Source: Spartobacteria bacterium (GTDB taxonomy: Bacteria; Verrucomicrobiota; Verrucomicrobiia; Chthoniobacterales; UBA10450). From it: DNA of 11,206 nt. Positions 1-6,945 of this stretch are shown piece by piece; within the stretch, counting starts at the first letter, position 1, and every line of letters begins with the position of its first letter. The translations under genes and the position numbers were made by a program. The stretch is taken from contig DMCG01000005.1 of NCBI GenBank assembly GCA_003445855.1, positions 1-11,206 on the forward strand. Reading direction: 5' to 3'. The notes under the pieces are model-generated. The model ran no database searches. It saw only the letters and a list, made by a program, of their open reading frames with translations, and had not been told where the DNA came from.

Positions 1-1737
1 AAAGGGCATATTGTCCGCGAGATCGATGCCATCGGCGGCGCCATGGGTCTTAACGCCGATGCGACAGGGATCCAGTTTCGCATGTTAAATAAGTCAAAGG
101 GTCCGTCTGTTCGGGCTCCCCGGGTGCAGTGCGACAAGAAAGCCTACCAATTTCGAATGAAGGCGGTTCTTGAGCGCGCGCCGAATCTAGACCTCAAGCA
201 AGCAACCGTTTCGAACGTGCTCGTGGAAAACGGAACAGTAGTCGGTGTTGAAACAGATCTGGGACTAGCGATTGTTGCCCGAAGCGTCGTAATCACGTCT
301 GGGACATTTTTACGTGGTCTTTTACATGTGGGCGAGAATAGCAAGCCAGGTGGACGCATGGCTGATGTCAGTTCAGCTTTAAGCGAAAAGCTTCGGCGTC
401 TTGGCTTCGCGGTCGGACGATTCAAGACCGGCACGCCATGCCGGCTGAATCGCCGCTCAATCGACTTCTCCCGATGCGAGACTCAGCTCGGAGATGAACC
501 TCCCCCGAGGTTCGGTTTTCACTCGGATGCCGCAAGCCGTCCAAATGATTTCTTTACGCTGAATTACAACAGCAATGGGGAGTTCCACGTGGAACAAATG
601 TCGTGCTGGATCACTCAGACGACTCCCCGCACGCACGAGATCATTCGGTCCAACCTCCACAGGTCGCCGCTTTACGCCGGCCGAATCGAAGGCACAGGCC
701 CGCGGTACTGCCCCTCTATCGAGGATAAAGTGGTCAAATTTTCCGATCGGAGTGCGCATCAGCTGTTTCTGGAACCAGAGGGCCGTCACACGGAGGAATA
801 TTATGTCAACGGGATTTCGACCAGTTTGCCATACGACGTGCAGCTCGAATTTGTGCACTCCATACCCGGTTTAGAGCGAGCTGAAATTATGCGCCCCGGA
901 TATGCCGTGGAATATGATTTTTTTCCACCAACGCAGCTATTTCATACGCTGGAAACAAAGCTCATTCGAGGACTTTATTTCGCCGGACAGGTGAACGGGA
1001 CCTCGGGTTACGAGGAGGCTGCGGCACAGGGATTAATCGCCGGCGCGAATGCGGCTTTAAAAATCCAAAATCGGCCGCCGTTTGTTTTGGAAAGGAGCGA
1101 AGCATACATCGGCGTGTTGATCGACGACCTCATAACAAAGGGCACCGAAGAGCCATATCGGATGTTCACGAGTCGCGCTGAGGACCGATTACACCTTCGA
1201 CAAGATAACGCGGATCAACGGCTCACCCAGCGAGCGTACGAGGCGGGCTTGGTCGATCAAAATCGTTGGACTGCTTTTCAGGCGAAAATGGAATTTTTAG
1301 ACAATGCTCGCCTAATTGCGCCTAAACACAAAATCAATGGCGTGCCGATTTCTCAGCTCTTAAAACGACCAGATTTTCGCGTAGCGAACCTGCCAATCGA
1401 ACTAACTTCATTGGCCTCGGCCGAAATTTGGGAGTTGGTGGAGACCGAGTTTAAATACGAAGGATATGCTGTCAGACAAGCCGATCAGAACCGGGATATT
1501 GCGCGAAAGGGCCTTCAAAAAATCCCAGACGGACTTGATTTCGGGAAGATCACGGGGCTGAGGTCGGAGACGCGGCAGAAACTTTCTGCGGTCCGGCCCA
1601 CTTCTCTCGGTCAAGCAGCGCGGGTTAGCGGAGTGACTCCAGCCGATGTGGCAATTATATCTATATGGTTATCCAAGAACCACTTACATAGACTAACTTC
1701 ACAAGATCGACAATTCGCCAAAGCGAAGAAATACTAA
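1..1737 (+). CDS. mnmG: MnmG (GidA), tRNA uridine-34 carboxymethylaminomethyl modification enzyme, 5'-truncated by the window edge
   Basis: The frame is open from base 1, giving 578 visible residues; full-length MnmG is about 620-630, so roughly 50 N-terminal residues, including the dinucleotide-binding GxGxxG, lie outside. The family works with MnmE, using FAD, to install carboxymethylaminomethyl on the wobble uridine of certain tRNAs in the cytoplasm. Visible family motifs (numbered from base 1) include IQFRMLNKSKGPSVRA near 24-39, GTFLRG near 101-106, RFKTGTPCRLNRRSIDFS near 140-157, and GPRYCPSIEDK with the conserved cysteine at 237 (bases 709-711). FAGQVNGTSGYEEAAAQGL follows around 340. 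The C-terminal helical, tRNA-binding region is present to the stop. An internal ATG at base 43 is not the start, because recognisable MnmG sequence (KGHIVREIDAIGG) precedes it. plsY follows directly. Unusually, the gene contains a parS-like palindrome at 582-595. Identification is very secure. Confidence 0.97.
   Translation, partial: KGHIVREIDAIGGAMGLNADATGIQFRMLNKSKGPSVRAPRVQCDKKAYQFRMKAVLERAPNLDLKQATVSNVLVENGTVVGVETDLGLAIVARSVVITSGTFLRGLLHVGENSKPGGRMADVSSALSEKLRRLGFAVGRFKTGTPCRLNRRSIDFSRCETQLGDEPPPRFGFHSDAASRPNDFFTLNYNSNGEFHVEQMSCWITQTTPRTHEIIRSNLHRSPLYAGRIEGTGPRYCPSIEDKVVKFSDRSAHQLFLEPEGRHTEEYYVNGISTSLPYDVQLEFVHSIPGLERAEIMRPGYAVEYDFFPPTQLFHTLETKLIRGLYFAGQVNGTSGYEEAAAQGLIAGANAALKIQNRPPFVLERSEAYIGVLIDDLITKGTEEPYRMFTSRAEDRLHLRQDNADQRLTQRAYEAGLVDQNRWTAFQAKMEFLDNARLIAPKHKINGVPISQLLKRPDFRVANLPIELTSLASAEIWELVETEFKYEGYAVRQADQNRDIARKGLQKIPDGLDFGKITGLRSETRQKLSAVRPTSLGQAARVSGVTPADVAIISIWLSKNHLHRLTSQDRQFAKAKKY
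581..596. other. parS: Putative parS (ParB-binding centromere site) inside mnmG
   Basis: Bases 582-595 read GTTCCACGTGGAAC, a perfect 14-base palindrome. It matches the core of the widely conserved chromosomal parS site (consensus TGTTNCACGTGAAACA), including the invariant CACGTG centre and GTT/AAC arms. The flanking bases are A at 581, where the consensus has T, and A at 596, as in the consensus. Under codon usage it encodes part of Glu-Phe-His-Val-Glu-Gln, a stretch that is not among the conserved MnmG motifs, so the protein does not obviously force the sequence. parS sites commonly lie near the origin, and mnmG is a frequent origin-proximal gene. No parA or parB lies in the window, and I saw no second copy. 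Confidence 0.6.
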
Positions 1738-1742
1738 GGAGG
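1736..1742 (+). promoter_or_regulatory. Strong Shine-Dalgarno of plsY, overlapping the mnmG stop
   Basis: AAGGAGG is a full anti-16S match ending 4 bases before the GTG start of plsY. Its first two bases are the last two bases of the mnmG TAA stop. This fixes the plsY start at GTG 1747 and suggests that plsY is translated efficiently from the mnmG transcript. It is the strongest ribosome binding site in the window. Confidence 0.85.
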
Positions 1743-1746
1743 TTTC

Positions 1747-2370
1747 GTGTTTACGATCGCGGTCGTCGTCCTGGTGGGTTATTTGATCGGTTCTGTGCCG
1801 GCGGGATACCTCGCCGGTTGCATCGCGGGCATCGATATCCGCAAAGTCGGTAGTGGCAATATCGGCGCGACTAATGTGCTTCGTATCCTAGGCAAGCGTT
1901 ACGGCTATCCCGTATTTCTGTTCGACTTCTTGAAGGGCGTGGCGGCAGTGGAGATGTCGATCTTAATCTTCGATAGCTATCATCCGGCAGCGAGCCGCGA
2001 ACTTTACGGGATCCTCGGGGGAGTTAGCTCTGTGATTGGACACAGTTATCCGGTGTGGCTGAATTTCAAAGGAGGCAAGGGGGTCGCGACTACGGCTGGT
2101 GTAGTTTTTGCATTAATCCCTTTCGCGGCATTGGTCATGTGCGTTGTTTGGGTCGCGGCATTTCAAGCGAGTCGTTACGTGTCGGTTGCATCGATTGCAG
2201 CTGCGATAGCATTGCCTGTTACAGTCGGCGCACTGCTATACTTCGAGCAACTGAACAAGCCCGTCCTTCTTTATTTTTCCATTTGGCTGGCGGCGGTTGT
2301 GATTGTTCGCCACCGCTCAAATGTTTCTCGTCTTCTCAACGGAACAGAACCACGCTTCCAGCGAAAGTGA
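1747..2370 (+). CDS. plsY: PlsY, acyl-phosphate:glycerol-3-phosphate acyltransferase
   Basis: This 207-residue integral membrane enzyme transfers an acyl chain from acyl-phosphate to sn-glycerol-3-phosphate, making lysophosphatidic acid at the inner membrane. The length is typical. All three family motifs are visible: SGNIGATN at 36-43, the glycine-rich GHSYPVWLNFKGGKGVAT at 98-115, and RHRSNVSRLLNGTE at 188-201. Hydrophobic membrane segments occur around residues 3-25, 53-76, 115-140, 145-167 and 172-187. The GTG start is chosen because AAGGAGG lies just upstream at an ideal distance. Its last bases, GTGA, contain the start of gpsA, whose product supplies the PlsY substrate. The pairing therefore makes metabolic sense. 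Confidence 0.97.
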   Translation: MFTIAVVVLVGYLIGSVPAGYLAGCIAGIDIRKVGSGNIGATNVLRILGKRYGYPVFLFDFLKGVAAVEMSILIFDSYHPAASRELYGILGGVSSVIGHSYPVWLNFKGGKGVATTAGVVFALIPFAALVMCVVWVAAFQASRYVSVASIAAAIALPVTVGALLYFEQLNKPVLLYFSIWLAAVVIVRHRSNVSRLLNGTEPRFQRK

Positions 2371-3368
2371 AATTGGGAACAACGGCGATTCTGGGTGCGG
2401 GCGGATGGGGCACGGCCTTATCCGTGCTCTGGGCGAAGAAAGGCCGCGACATTTTGCTCTGGGGAAATAATCCGGCGCGGGTCGACCGCATTCGAGAAAC
2501 CCGTGAAAACAAAGATTACCTGCCAGGAATCAAGCTTCCGGATACTATTCGCCTAACAAGTAGCTTGAAAGATTGCGCTGCCGCCGATCTCATCGTTTTT
2601 GTCACTCCGTCGACCGCATTGCGCACAATCGCCACTCGGCTGCGTGAAGTAGTCGCAAACGATCACGCAGTGGTTCTCAGTTGCACAAAAGGGATCGAGC
2701 ATGGCACCGGCATGAGGATGAGCGAGATCCTCCACGAAATTTTCCCTGCGCACGTAATAGCCGTGCTTTCCGGCCCGAATCTGGCGGAGGAGGTTTCGCG
2801 CGATCTGCCTACTGCGACCGTTCTAGCGTGCAGCGAAACTGAATATGCCGCCGAGCTTCAGAGTTATCTTGGGAGCCCGCGCTTCCGCATTTATACGGGG
2901 GAGGAATTGACGGGCATCGAGCTGGGCGGCGCGTTAAAAAACGTGTTCGCCATCGCGACCGGAGCGAGCGACGGTCTTGGTTTAGGTGATAATTCGAAAG
3001 CGGCGCTGGTCACGCGATCGCTTGCCGAAATGATCAGGCTCGGCACGGCCATGGGTGGAAAATTGCCCAGCTTTTATGGACTGAGTGGCGTAGGCGATCT
3101 GATCTTGACCTGTTTTAGCGGGCGAAGCCGTAATTGGCATGTCGGCGAGCAACTCGGCGGCGGCCAATCGCTGCAGCAAATTACTTCCTCGATGCAGATG
3201 GTGGCCGAAGGAATTCCGACGACGAAGAGCGCCTACGAATGCGCGCGCAAGCTTAAGGTCGAGACGCCGATCATCGACCAAGTTTACGCACTGCTTTACG
3301 AAGGCAAAGCGCCGACGCAGGCCATGCAGGAGTTGCTCGCGCGCGATCAAAAAGCCGAGCGCGTTTAA
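2367..3368 (+). CDS. gpsA: GpsA, NAD(P)H-dependent glycerol-3-phosphate dehydrogenase
   Basis: GpsA reduces dihydroxyacetone phosphate to sn-glycerol-3-phosphate, the backbone for phospholipids. From GTG 2367 it is 333 residues, the usual family size. The N-terminal Rossmann fold begins at once with GAGGWGTALS (10-19). SCTKGIE (106-111) carries a conserved lysine, LSGPNLAEEV spans 134-143, and GGALKN (188-192) holds the conserved active-site Lys191. GLSGVGDLILTCFSGRSRN lies near 238-256. The open frame extends upstream to 2055, but that part is only plsY read in another frame, so the true start is the GTG whose bases overlap the plsY stop (GTGA, 2367-2370). There is no good Shine-Dalgarno, which fits translational coupling to plsY. 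The gene ends 9 bases before the stop of the convergent purN, with no terminator hairpin visible between them. Confidence 0.96.
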   Translation: MKLGTTAILGAGGWGTALSVLWAKKGRDILLWGNNPARVDRIRETRENKDYLPGIKLPDTIRLTSSLKDCAAADLIVFVTPSTALRTIATRLREVVANDHAVVLSCTKGIEHGTGMRMSEILHEIFPAHVIAVLSGPNLAEEVSRDLPTATVLACSETEYAAELQSYLGSPRFRIYTGEELTGIELGGALKNVFAIATGASDGLGLGDNSKAALVTRSLAEMIRLGTAMGGKLPSFYGLSGVGDLILTCFSGRSRNWHVGEQLGGGQSLQQITSSMQMVAEGIPTTKSAYECARKLKVETPIIDQVYALLYEGKAPTQAMQELLARDQKAERV

Positions 3369-3377
3369 GGCGCCTGT

Positions 3378-3956
3378 TCAACTTCGACATAATTCCGCGA
3401 TTGCTGCCGGATAAAGCGCGCGCTCCGCAACTTGAATCCGAGTGTGCAAAGTTTCCGGTGTGTCGTTAGGCAAAATCGGAACTTCGCGCTGCGCGATAAT
3501 GTCACCGTGATCGATTCTTTCATCGACATAGTGGACGGTGCAACCGGTTATCTTCTCGCCGGCGGCGAGCGCCTGCTTCCAGGCTTCGAGTCCGGGATAT
3601 TTTGGCAGGAGCGAGGGATGAATATTGAGGATTCGACGTGGGAATGCTTCGAGCATTGGCGCTTTCAGGACGCGCATAAAGCCAGCCAGAATCACCAACT
3701 CAACACCCGCGTCGCGCAACATTCGCACCAGCTCCATCTCCGATTTTGGCTCGAGTCGGGTTCGAAATTCTCCAGGCGGCAGATAAGCGTTGGCCACCGA
3801 GAACTCGCGCGCGATCCCAAGAATTGGCGCATCCAGGATATCTGAAATCACGACGCGCGCTTCCGCCGGCAATGTGCCCGATCGTGCGCTTTCGAGAATC
3901 GCCCGGCAATTCGATCCTTTGCCTGAGCCGAGTATTCCCAAGGCCAAACGTTTCAT
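3378..3956 (-). CDS. purN: PurN, phosphoribosylglycinamide formyltransferase
   Basis: PurN transfers a formyl group from 10-formyltetrahydrofolate to glycinamide ribonucleotide, a step of de novo purine synthesis in the cytoplasm. The 192-residue protein shows the phosphate-binding loop GSGKGSN (10-16). The catalytic set is also visible: Asn111 and His113 in ILNIHPSLLPKYPG, and Asp149 in VDERIDHGDII (positions equivalent to Asn106, His108 and Asp144 of the E. coli enzyme). The ATG start shares four bases (ATGA, 3953-3956) with the stop of rfaE2. No Shine-Dalgarno is apparent, so translation probably depends on re-initiation. It is the last gene of a three-gene minus-strand set and converges on gpsA. 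Grouping purN with lipid and LPS genes is not a pathway cluster I would expect. Confidence 0.96.
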   Translation of the reverse strand: MKRLALGILGSGKGSNCRAILESARSGTLPAEARVVISDILDAPILGIAREFSVANAYLPPGEFRTRLEPKSEMELVRMLRDAGVELVILAGFMRVLKAPMLEAFPRRILNIHPSLLPKYPGLEAWKQALAAGEKITGCTVHYVDERIDHGDIIAQREVPILPNDTPETLHTRIQVAERALYPAAIAELCRS

Positions 3957-4438
3957 TTTGCGAGACCGCGCAGGCGCTCGAGCAAGCCTGACGTCGAATA
4001 ACCTTCTTCAAATGGAATGATGCGGATCTCCGCGCCGAGTTTTTGCAGAATCGCACGCTCCTCCGCATTCAGTGTCTCGGAACTGTAATCACCCCCTTTT
4101 GCATAAATGGCCGGCGCGGCCATCTCGAGGAAGTGAGTCGCGCGCATTTCGGAAAAGATCGTCACGAAGTCGACACACTCGAGCGCGGCAAGCACTTCCG
4201 CGCGCGTCTTTTCGTCGTTGATCGGACGTCCAGGACCTTTTAACTCGCGGACCGATTGATCGTTGTTTAGGCCGACTACCAAAGCATCGCCGAGCGCGCG
4301 AGCCGCTTGCAGGTAACGCACATGTCCCAGATGCAGCAGATCAAAACATCCGTTGGTCGCGACCAATTTTTTGCCCGCAGCGCGAAACTCTTTTCCGCGT
4401 TCGGCGAGCTTTTGAAGGTCGATGATTTTATTCTTCAT
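3953..4438 (-). CDS. rfaE2: RfaE2 (HldE C-terminal-type), D-glycero-beta-D-manno-heptose 1-phosphate adenylyltransferase
   Basis: This 161-residue nucleotidyltransferase matches the stand-alone form of the adenylyltransferase half of HldE. It would make ADP-heptose for the LPS inner core from heptose 1-phosphate and ATP. The cytidylyltransferase-like signature TNGCFDLLHLGHVRYL (28-43) contains the HxGH motif at 36-39. KGGDY (114-118) and the C-terminal GYSTSGL (146-152) are typical of this subfamily. The frame stays open upstream to 4528, but residues before MKNKIIDL are antisense to kinase coding sequence and unlike the family. The ATG at 4438 overlaps the kinase stop (ATGA) and is the better start. 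The partner kinase domain (RfaE1) is not in the window. Another nucleotidyltransferase substrate is possible but less likely. Confidence 0.92.
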   Translation of the reverse strand: MKNKIIDLQKLAERGKEFRAAGKKLVATNGCFDLLHLGHVRYLQAARALGDALVVGLNNDQSVRELKGPGRPINDEKTRAEVLAALECVDFVTIFSEMRATHFLEMAAPAIYAKGGDYSSETLNAEERAILQKLGAEIRIIPFEEGYSTSGLLERLRGLAK

Positions 4439-5340
4439 CGCTTGCTTATAACGAAGTTCAGTGCGCCCGGAATGATTTGAAACACCGCCGGTGCCTTCCC
4501 GACCAATTCTCCATCGACATTGAACCACATTCCAGGCCGCGATCGCACCGCGATTTTCTTGGCGCGCCGGAAAATAACCGCATTGTTCGAGACATGCTTG
4601 CCCAAAACTATTTTCGCGGCGAGCAGAGCCATTTCAGGTCCGGGACGCTTTGGAATTAAAATGACGTCGAGCAGGCCGTCGGCAGGATCCGCCGTAGGCG
4701 CAATCGGCAAGCCGCCCGCGACGAAACGGCCGTTTCCAATCACCACATTGTAAAGATCAATCGTTAATCGTTCTTCGTCATCGAAAACGACTACCGTCTT
4801 ATAAGCGTGGAGTTTTGGCAGGGCGGCTGCCGCGCTGCGCACGTAGGCAAGTGGACCCCAGGCGCGTTTGATCTTCGGCGTTAATTTTTCAGCGACATAG
4901 CCGCTGAAACCGCCGGCGGACACGTTCACGAAATAACGGGTGTGGTCGCTCCGGATGCGTACGAGATCGATCGCCATTGATTTTTGCGAAAGCAAGATGT
5001 CGATGTTCTCCTCAACGTTCAGCGGCAACTCGAGCGAACGCGCGAAATCATTGCCGGTGCCGAGCGGCACAAGCCCGAGGCGGACTTGTTGCGCGTTCTT
5101 CGCAATTCCATTGATCACTTCATTCAGCGTTCCATCGCCACCCGCCGCCACGACGTAGCCGCATTTTTTTCGAACCGCTTCGCGCGCGAACTTTTCGGCA
5201 TCGCCGCGCCGGCGGGTCACGCGGAGAGCTGCAGGCTCGAGGCGCTGCAATTGCGAAAGGAGCGCATCCACATCTGTGACCGATCCCGCGAGCGGATTAA
5301 CGATGACATAAGGCTTCACGTTTCTTCGACCATTGCGCAC
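4435..5340 (-). CDS. Diacylglycerol-kinase-family (YegS/DgkB-like) lipid kinase
   Basis: The 301-residue protein has the catalytic fold of the soluble diacylglycerol/sphingosine kinase family, which phosphorylates lipids such as diacylglycerol using ATP. Motifs: VNPLAGS near 14-20, the nucleotide-binding GGDGTLNEV at 67-75, PLGTGNDFAR at 92-101, then NGRFVAGGLPIAP near 203-214, DGLLDV at 221-226 and NVDGE at 274-278. There are no membrane segments. The start is uncertain. GTG 5340 gives the longest frame, but GTG 5319, seven codons in, would begin VKPYVIVNP, closer to the usual short N-terminus, with a weak GAAGAA upstream. It is first of three coupled genes; its stop overlaps the rfaE2 start. 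The lipid substrate cannot be told from sequence, though a role in lipid recycling would suit an envelope-related operon. Confidence 0.9.
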   Translation of the reverse strand: MRNGRRNVKPYVIVNPLAGSVTDVDALLSQLQRLEPAALRVTRRRGDAEKFAREAVRKKCGYVVAAGGDGTLNEVINGIAKNAQQVRLGLVPLGTGNDFARSLELPLNVEENIDILLSQKSMAIDLVRIRSDHTRYFVNVSAGGFSGYVAEKLTPKIKRAWGPLAYVRSAAAALPKLHAYKTVVVFDDEERLTIDLYNVVIGNGRFVAGGLPIAPTADPADGLLDVILIPKRPGPEMALLAAKIVLGKHVSNNAVIFRRAKKIAVRSRPGMWFNVDGELVGKAPAVFQIIPGALNFVISKR

Positions 5341-5392
5341 GGTGGAACTCTGCCTGGTCGCGTCCGGTGATGCAATTTGAGAGAAACATGCA

Positions 5393-5425
5393 ATATTTCG
5401 CTCGCTCCTCTCCGGTTTCTGTCAA
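5393..5425 (-). promoter_or_regulatory. Weak candidate promoter for the lipid kinase-rfaE2-purN operon
   Basis: The 105-base divergent gap 5341-5445 should hold promoters for both directions. On the minus strand a perfect TTGACA lies at 5425-5420. The only AT-rich -10 candidate, AAATAT at 5398-5393, follows after 21 bases, longer than the usual 16-18. The site is therefore tentative. I found no convincing plus-strand promoter for the DUF4912 gene in this gap. Confidence 0.2.
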
Positions 5426-5445
5426 CTTGCAGGCGCGATTTCGCC

Positions 5446-6240
5446 ATGGCTGAGAACAAGACCAACGTTGCGGCATCCAAAGCTGAGACCGCTTCCGGCT
5501 TTCGCATTTCCGAAGGCCCCGTCGTGCGTCTTGCCCGAGGCAAACGAAAGTTTGATCTTGAGGACGTGGTCGAACTGCCGCGCGTGTATGGCGAGCCAAT
5601 TCTCTTCGCCATCGCACGCGATCCGCGCACGATTTTCACCTATTGGAACATCGATTGGCCGTCGATCTTTGGGAGCACGTCCCCGGTAGATCGACAAGTT
5701 CATCTGCGTGTTTACAAAAATGATGGCGCGCAGGAAACAAGCGCGGCGGCGGAGCCGATGGCCAGCGATTATTACCTGACAGTTTCGCAACCACGCGGCG
5801 TATATCGTGTCGAGATCGGTTACTACCAACCCGAGGATGTGTGGAACTCAGTGGCAATGTCGGATGCAGTCACAATGCCGCCCGACAGCGTCTCCGAAAG
5901 CGTAGATGTCGATGTTGCGACGATTCCATTTCATCTCAGCTTTCAACGGCTGATCGATTTGTTTCGGGCAGCGAACGGCGACGCATTGACCGAAATCATC
6001 TCGCGACTGCAAAGGCGGGCGTTGACTGACGCAGATCGCGAACTGTTAAGCCCGGAGGAATGGGAAATTCTTCGCGCGATGAATGTGTCTCTCGATGAAA
6101 TTGACGCGGCGCGGCGCGCATTCATGGATCGCGCGGCCAGTGCGAAACTGCGCAAACGCGCGGAAGCAATTCTCGGCTTTGGATCGACCAGCCCGTCGCA
6201 CGGATTTGGCCAGAGCAGCTGGGTTTCAGCCGCCTCCTAA
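5446..6240 (+). CDS. DUF4912 domain protein of unknown function
   Basis: From ATG 5446 this is a 264-residue soluble protein without signal peptide or membrane segments. Residues about 44-145 resemble DUF4912: LPRVYGEPILFAIARDP followed by the aromatic TYWNID, an HLRVY strand, SDYYLTVSQP, and VYRVEIGYY, which suggests a beta-sandwich. A linker and conserved IPFHLSFQRLIDLF (160-173) lead to a charged helical region (about 174-243) and a Gly/Ser-rich tail. The molecular function is unknown to me. A TTG at 5377 would add 23 residues of doubtful quality, so the ATG is preferred, although its Shine-Dalgarno is poor. The gene is isolated on its strand, diverging from the lipid kinase. Its last 15 bases are antisense to the end of livF. 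No glycogen or branching-enzyme gene lies beside it. Confidence 0.82.
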   Translation: MAENKTNVAASKAETASGFRISEGPVVRLARGKRKFDLEDVVELPRVYGEPILFAIARDPRTIFTYWNIDWPSIFGSTSPVDRQVHLRVYKNDGAQETSAAAEPMASDYYLTVSQPRGVYRVEIGYYQPEDVWNSVAMSDAVTMPPDSVSESVDVDVATIPFHLSFQRLIDLFRAANGDALTEIISRLQRRALTDADRELLSPEEWEILRAMNVSLDEIDAARRAFMDRAASAKLRKRAEAILGFGSTSPSHGFGQSSWVSAAS

Positions 6241-6936
6241 ATAGGCGCTTTTCACCTTTTCGTTCGTGCGCAGCGCGCTCGAGCGATCGTGCAAAATGAT
6301 GCGGCCGGTTTCGAGGACGTAGCCGTAATGGGAAACTTCCAGCGCCAGGTTGGCGTTTTGTTCGACCAGCAAAATCGTGATGCCTAACGAGCGATTAATC
6401 TCGACGATTTTCTGAAAAATCGTTTTCACCAGAATCGGCGCGATCCCGAGGGATGGCTCGTCGAGCATCAGGCAGCGCGGCTTGCTCATGAGCGCGCGGC
6501 TGATCGCGAGCATCTGCTGTTCGCCGCCCGACAACGTGCCCGCGACTTGTTTCGCTCGTTCTTTTAACCGCGGGAAAATTTCAAAAACGAAATCGAACTC
6601 GGCCCCAAGTTTATGTCGATCTTTGCGCAGGTAGGCGCCCATCAACAAATTTTCGCGCACGGTCAGGTTGGCGAAAATCATGCGGCCTTCCGGCACCTGC
6701 GAAATGCCGCGCGCGACGATTCGATGCGGCGGCTGATTGCTGATCTCTTCGCCTTCGTAGCGAATGCTGCCGCGCTGCGCCTTAAGCAATCCGGAGACCG
6801 TGCGCAGCGTAGTCGATTTTCCCGCGCCGTTCGCGCCAATCAATGTAACGATGTCGCCTTTAGCCACGCTCAACGAGACGTCGTGCAGCGCCGTGATCGA
6901 TCCATAATTAACCGCGAGATCTTTTATTTCGAGCAT
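6226..6936 (-). CDS. livF: LivF, branched-chain amino acid ABC transporter ATPase
   Basis: This 236-residue ATPase is one of the two nucleotide-binding subunits that drive high-affinity leucine/isoleucine/valine uptake at the inner face of the cytoplasmic membrane. Walker A GANGAGKST is at 34-42, the Q-loop glutamine at 80, the ABC signature LSGGEQQ at 135-141 and Walker B CLMLDEP at 155-161. The H-loop position reads VEQNA (Gln193), common in LivF proteins. The compact size and the VPEGRMIFANLTVRENLLMGAY region are characteristic of LivF. It is the last gene of the operon, 9 bases after livG. It overlaps the 3' end of the convergent DUF4912 gene by 15 bases. A UrtE-like urea role is an alternative, but the other subunits argue for Liv. 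Confidence 0.94.
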   Translation of the reverse strand: MLEIKDLAVNYGSITALHDVSLSVAKGDIVTLIGANGAGKSTTLRTVSGLLKAQRGSIRYEGEEISNQPPHRIVARGISQVPEGRMIFANLTVRENLLMGAYLRKDRHKLGAEFDFVFEIFPRLKERAKQVAGTLSGGEQQMLAISRALMSKPRCLMLDEPSLGIAPILVKTIFQKIVEINRSLGITILLVEQNANLALEVSHYGYVLETGRIILHDRSSALRTNEKVKSAYLGGG

Positions 6937-6945
6937 GTCGATCTC

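Noticed and set aside
1668..1676. Possible DnaA box TTATCCAAG near the mnmG end
   Set aside because: It matches only seven of nine positions of TTATCCACA and is isolated; no cluster of boxes or AT-rich unwinding region is present.
2055..2366. Upstream extension of the gpsA open frame
   Set aside because: It is plsY read in another frame, with no GpsA similarity; the Rossmann motif begins right after GTG 2367.
4439..4528. N-terminal extension of rfaE2
   Set aside because: It overlaps the 3' end of the lipid kinase, has no family similarity, and the ATG at 4438 sits in an ATGA overlap.
5297..5390. Small minus-strand frame starting at ATG 5390 after a purine-rich GGAGAGGAG stretch
   Set aside because: It would be about 26 residues overlapping the kinase start, the purine stretch is too far from the ATG, and it has no recognisable features.
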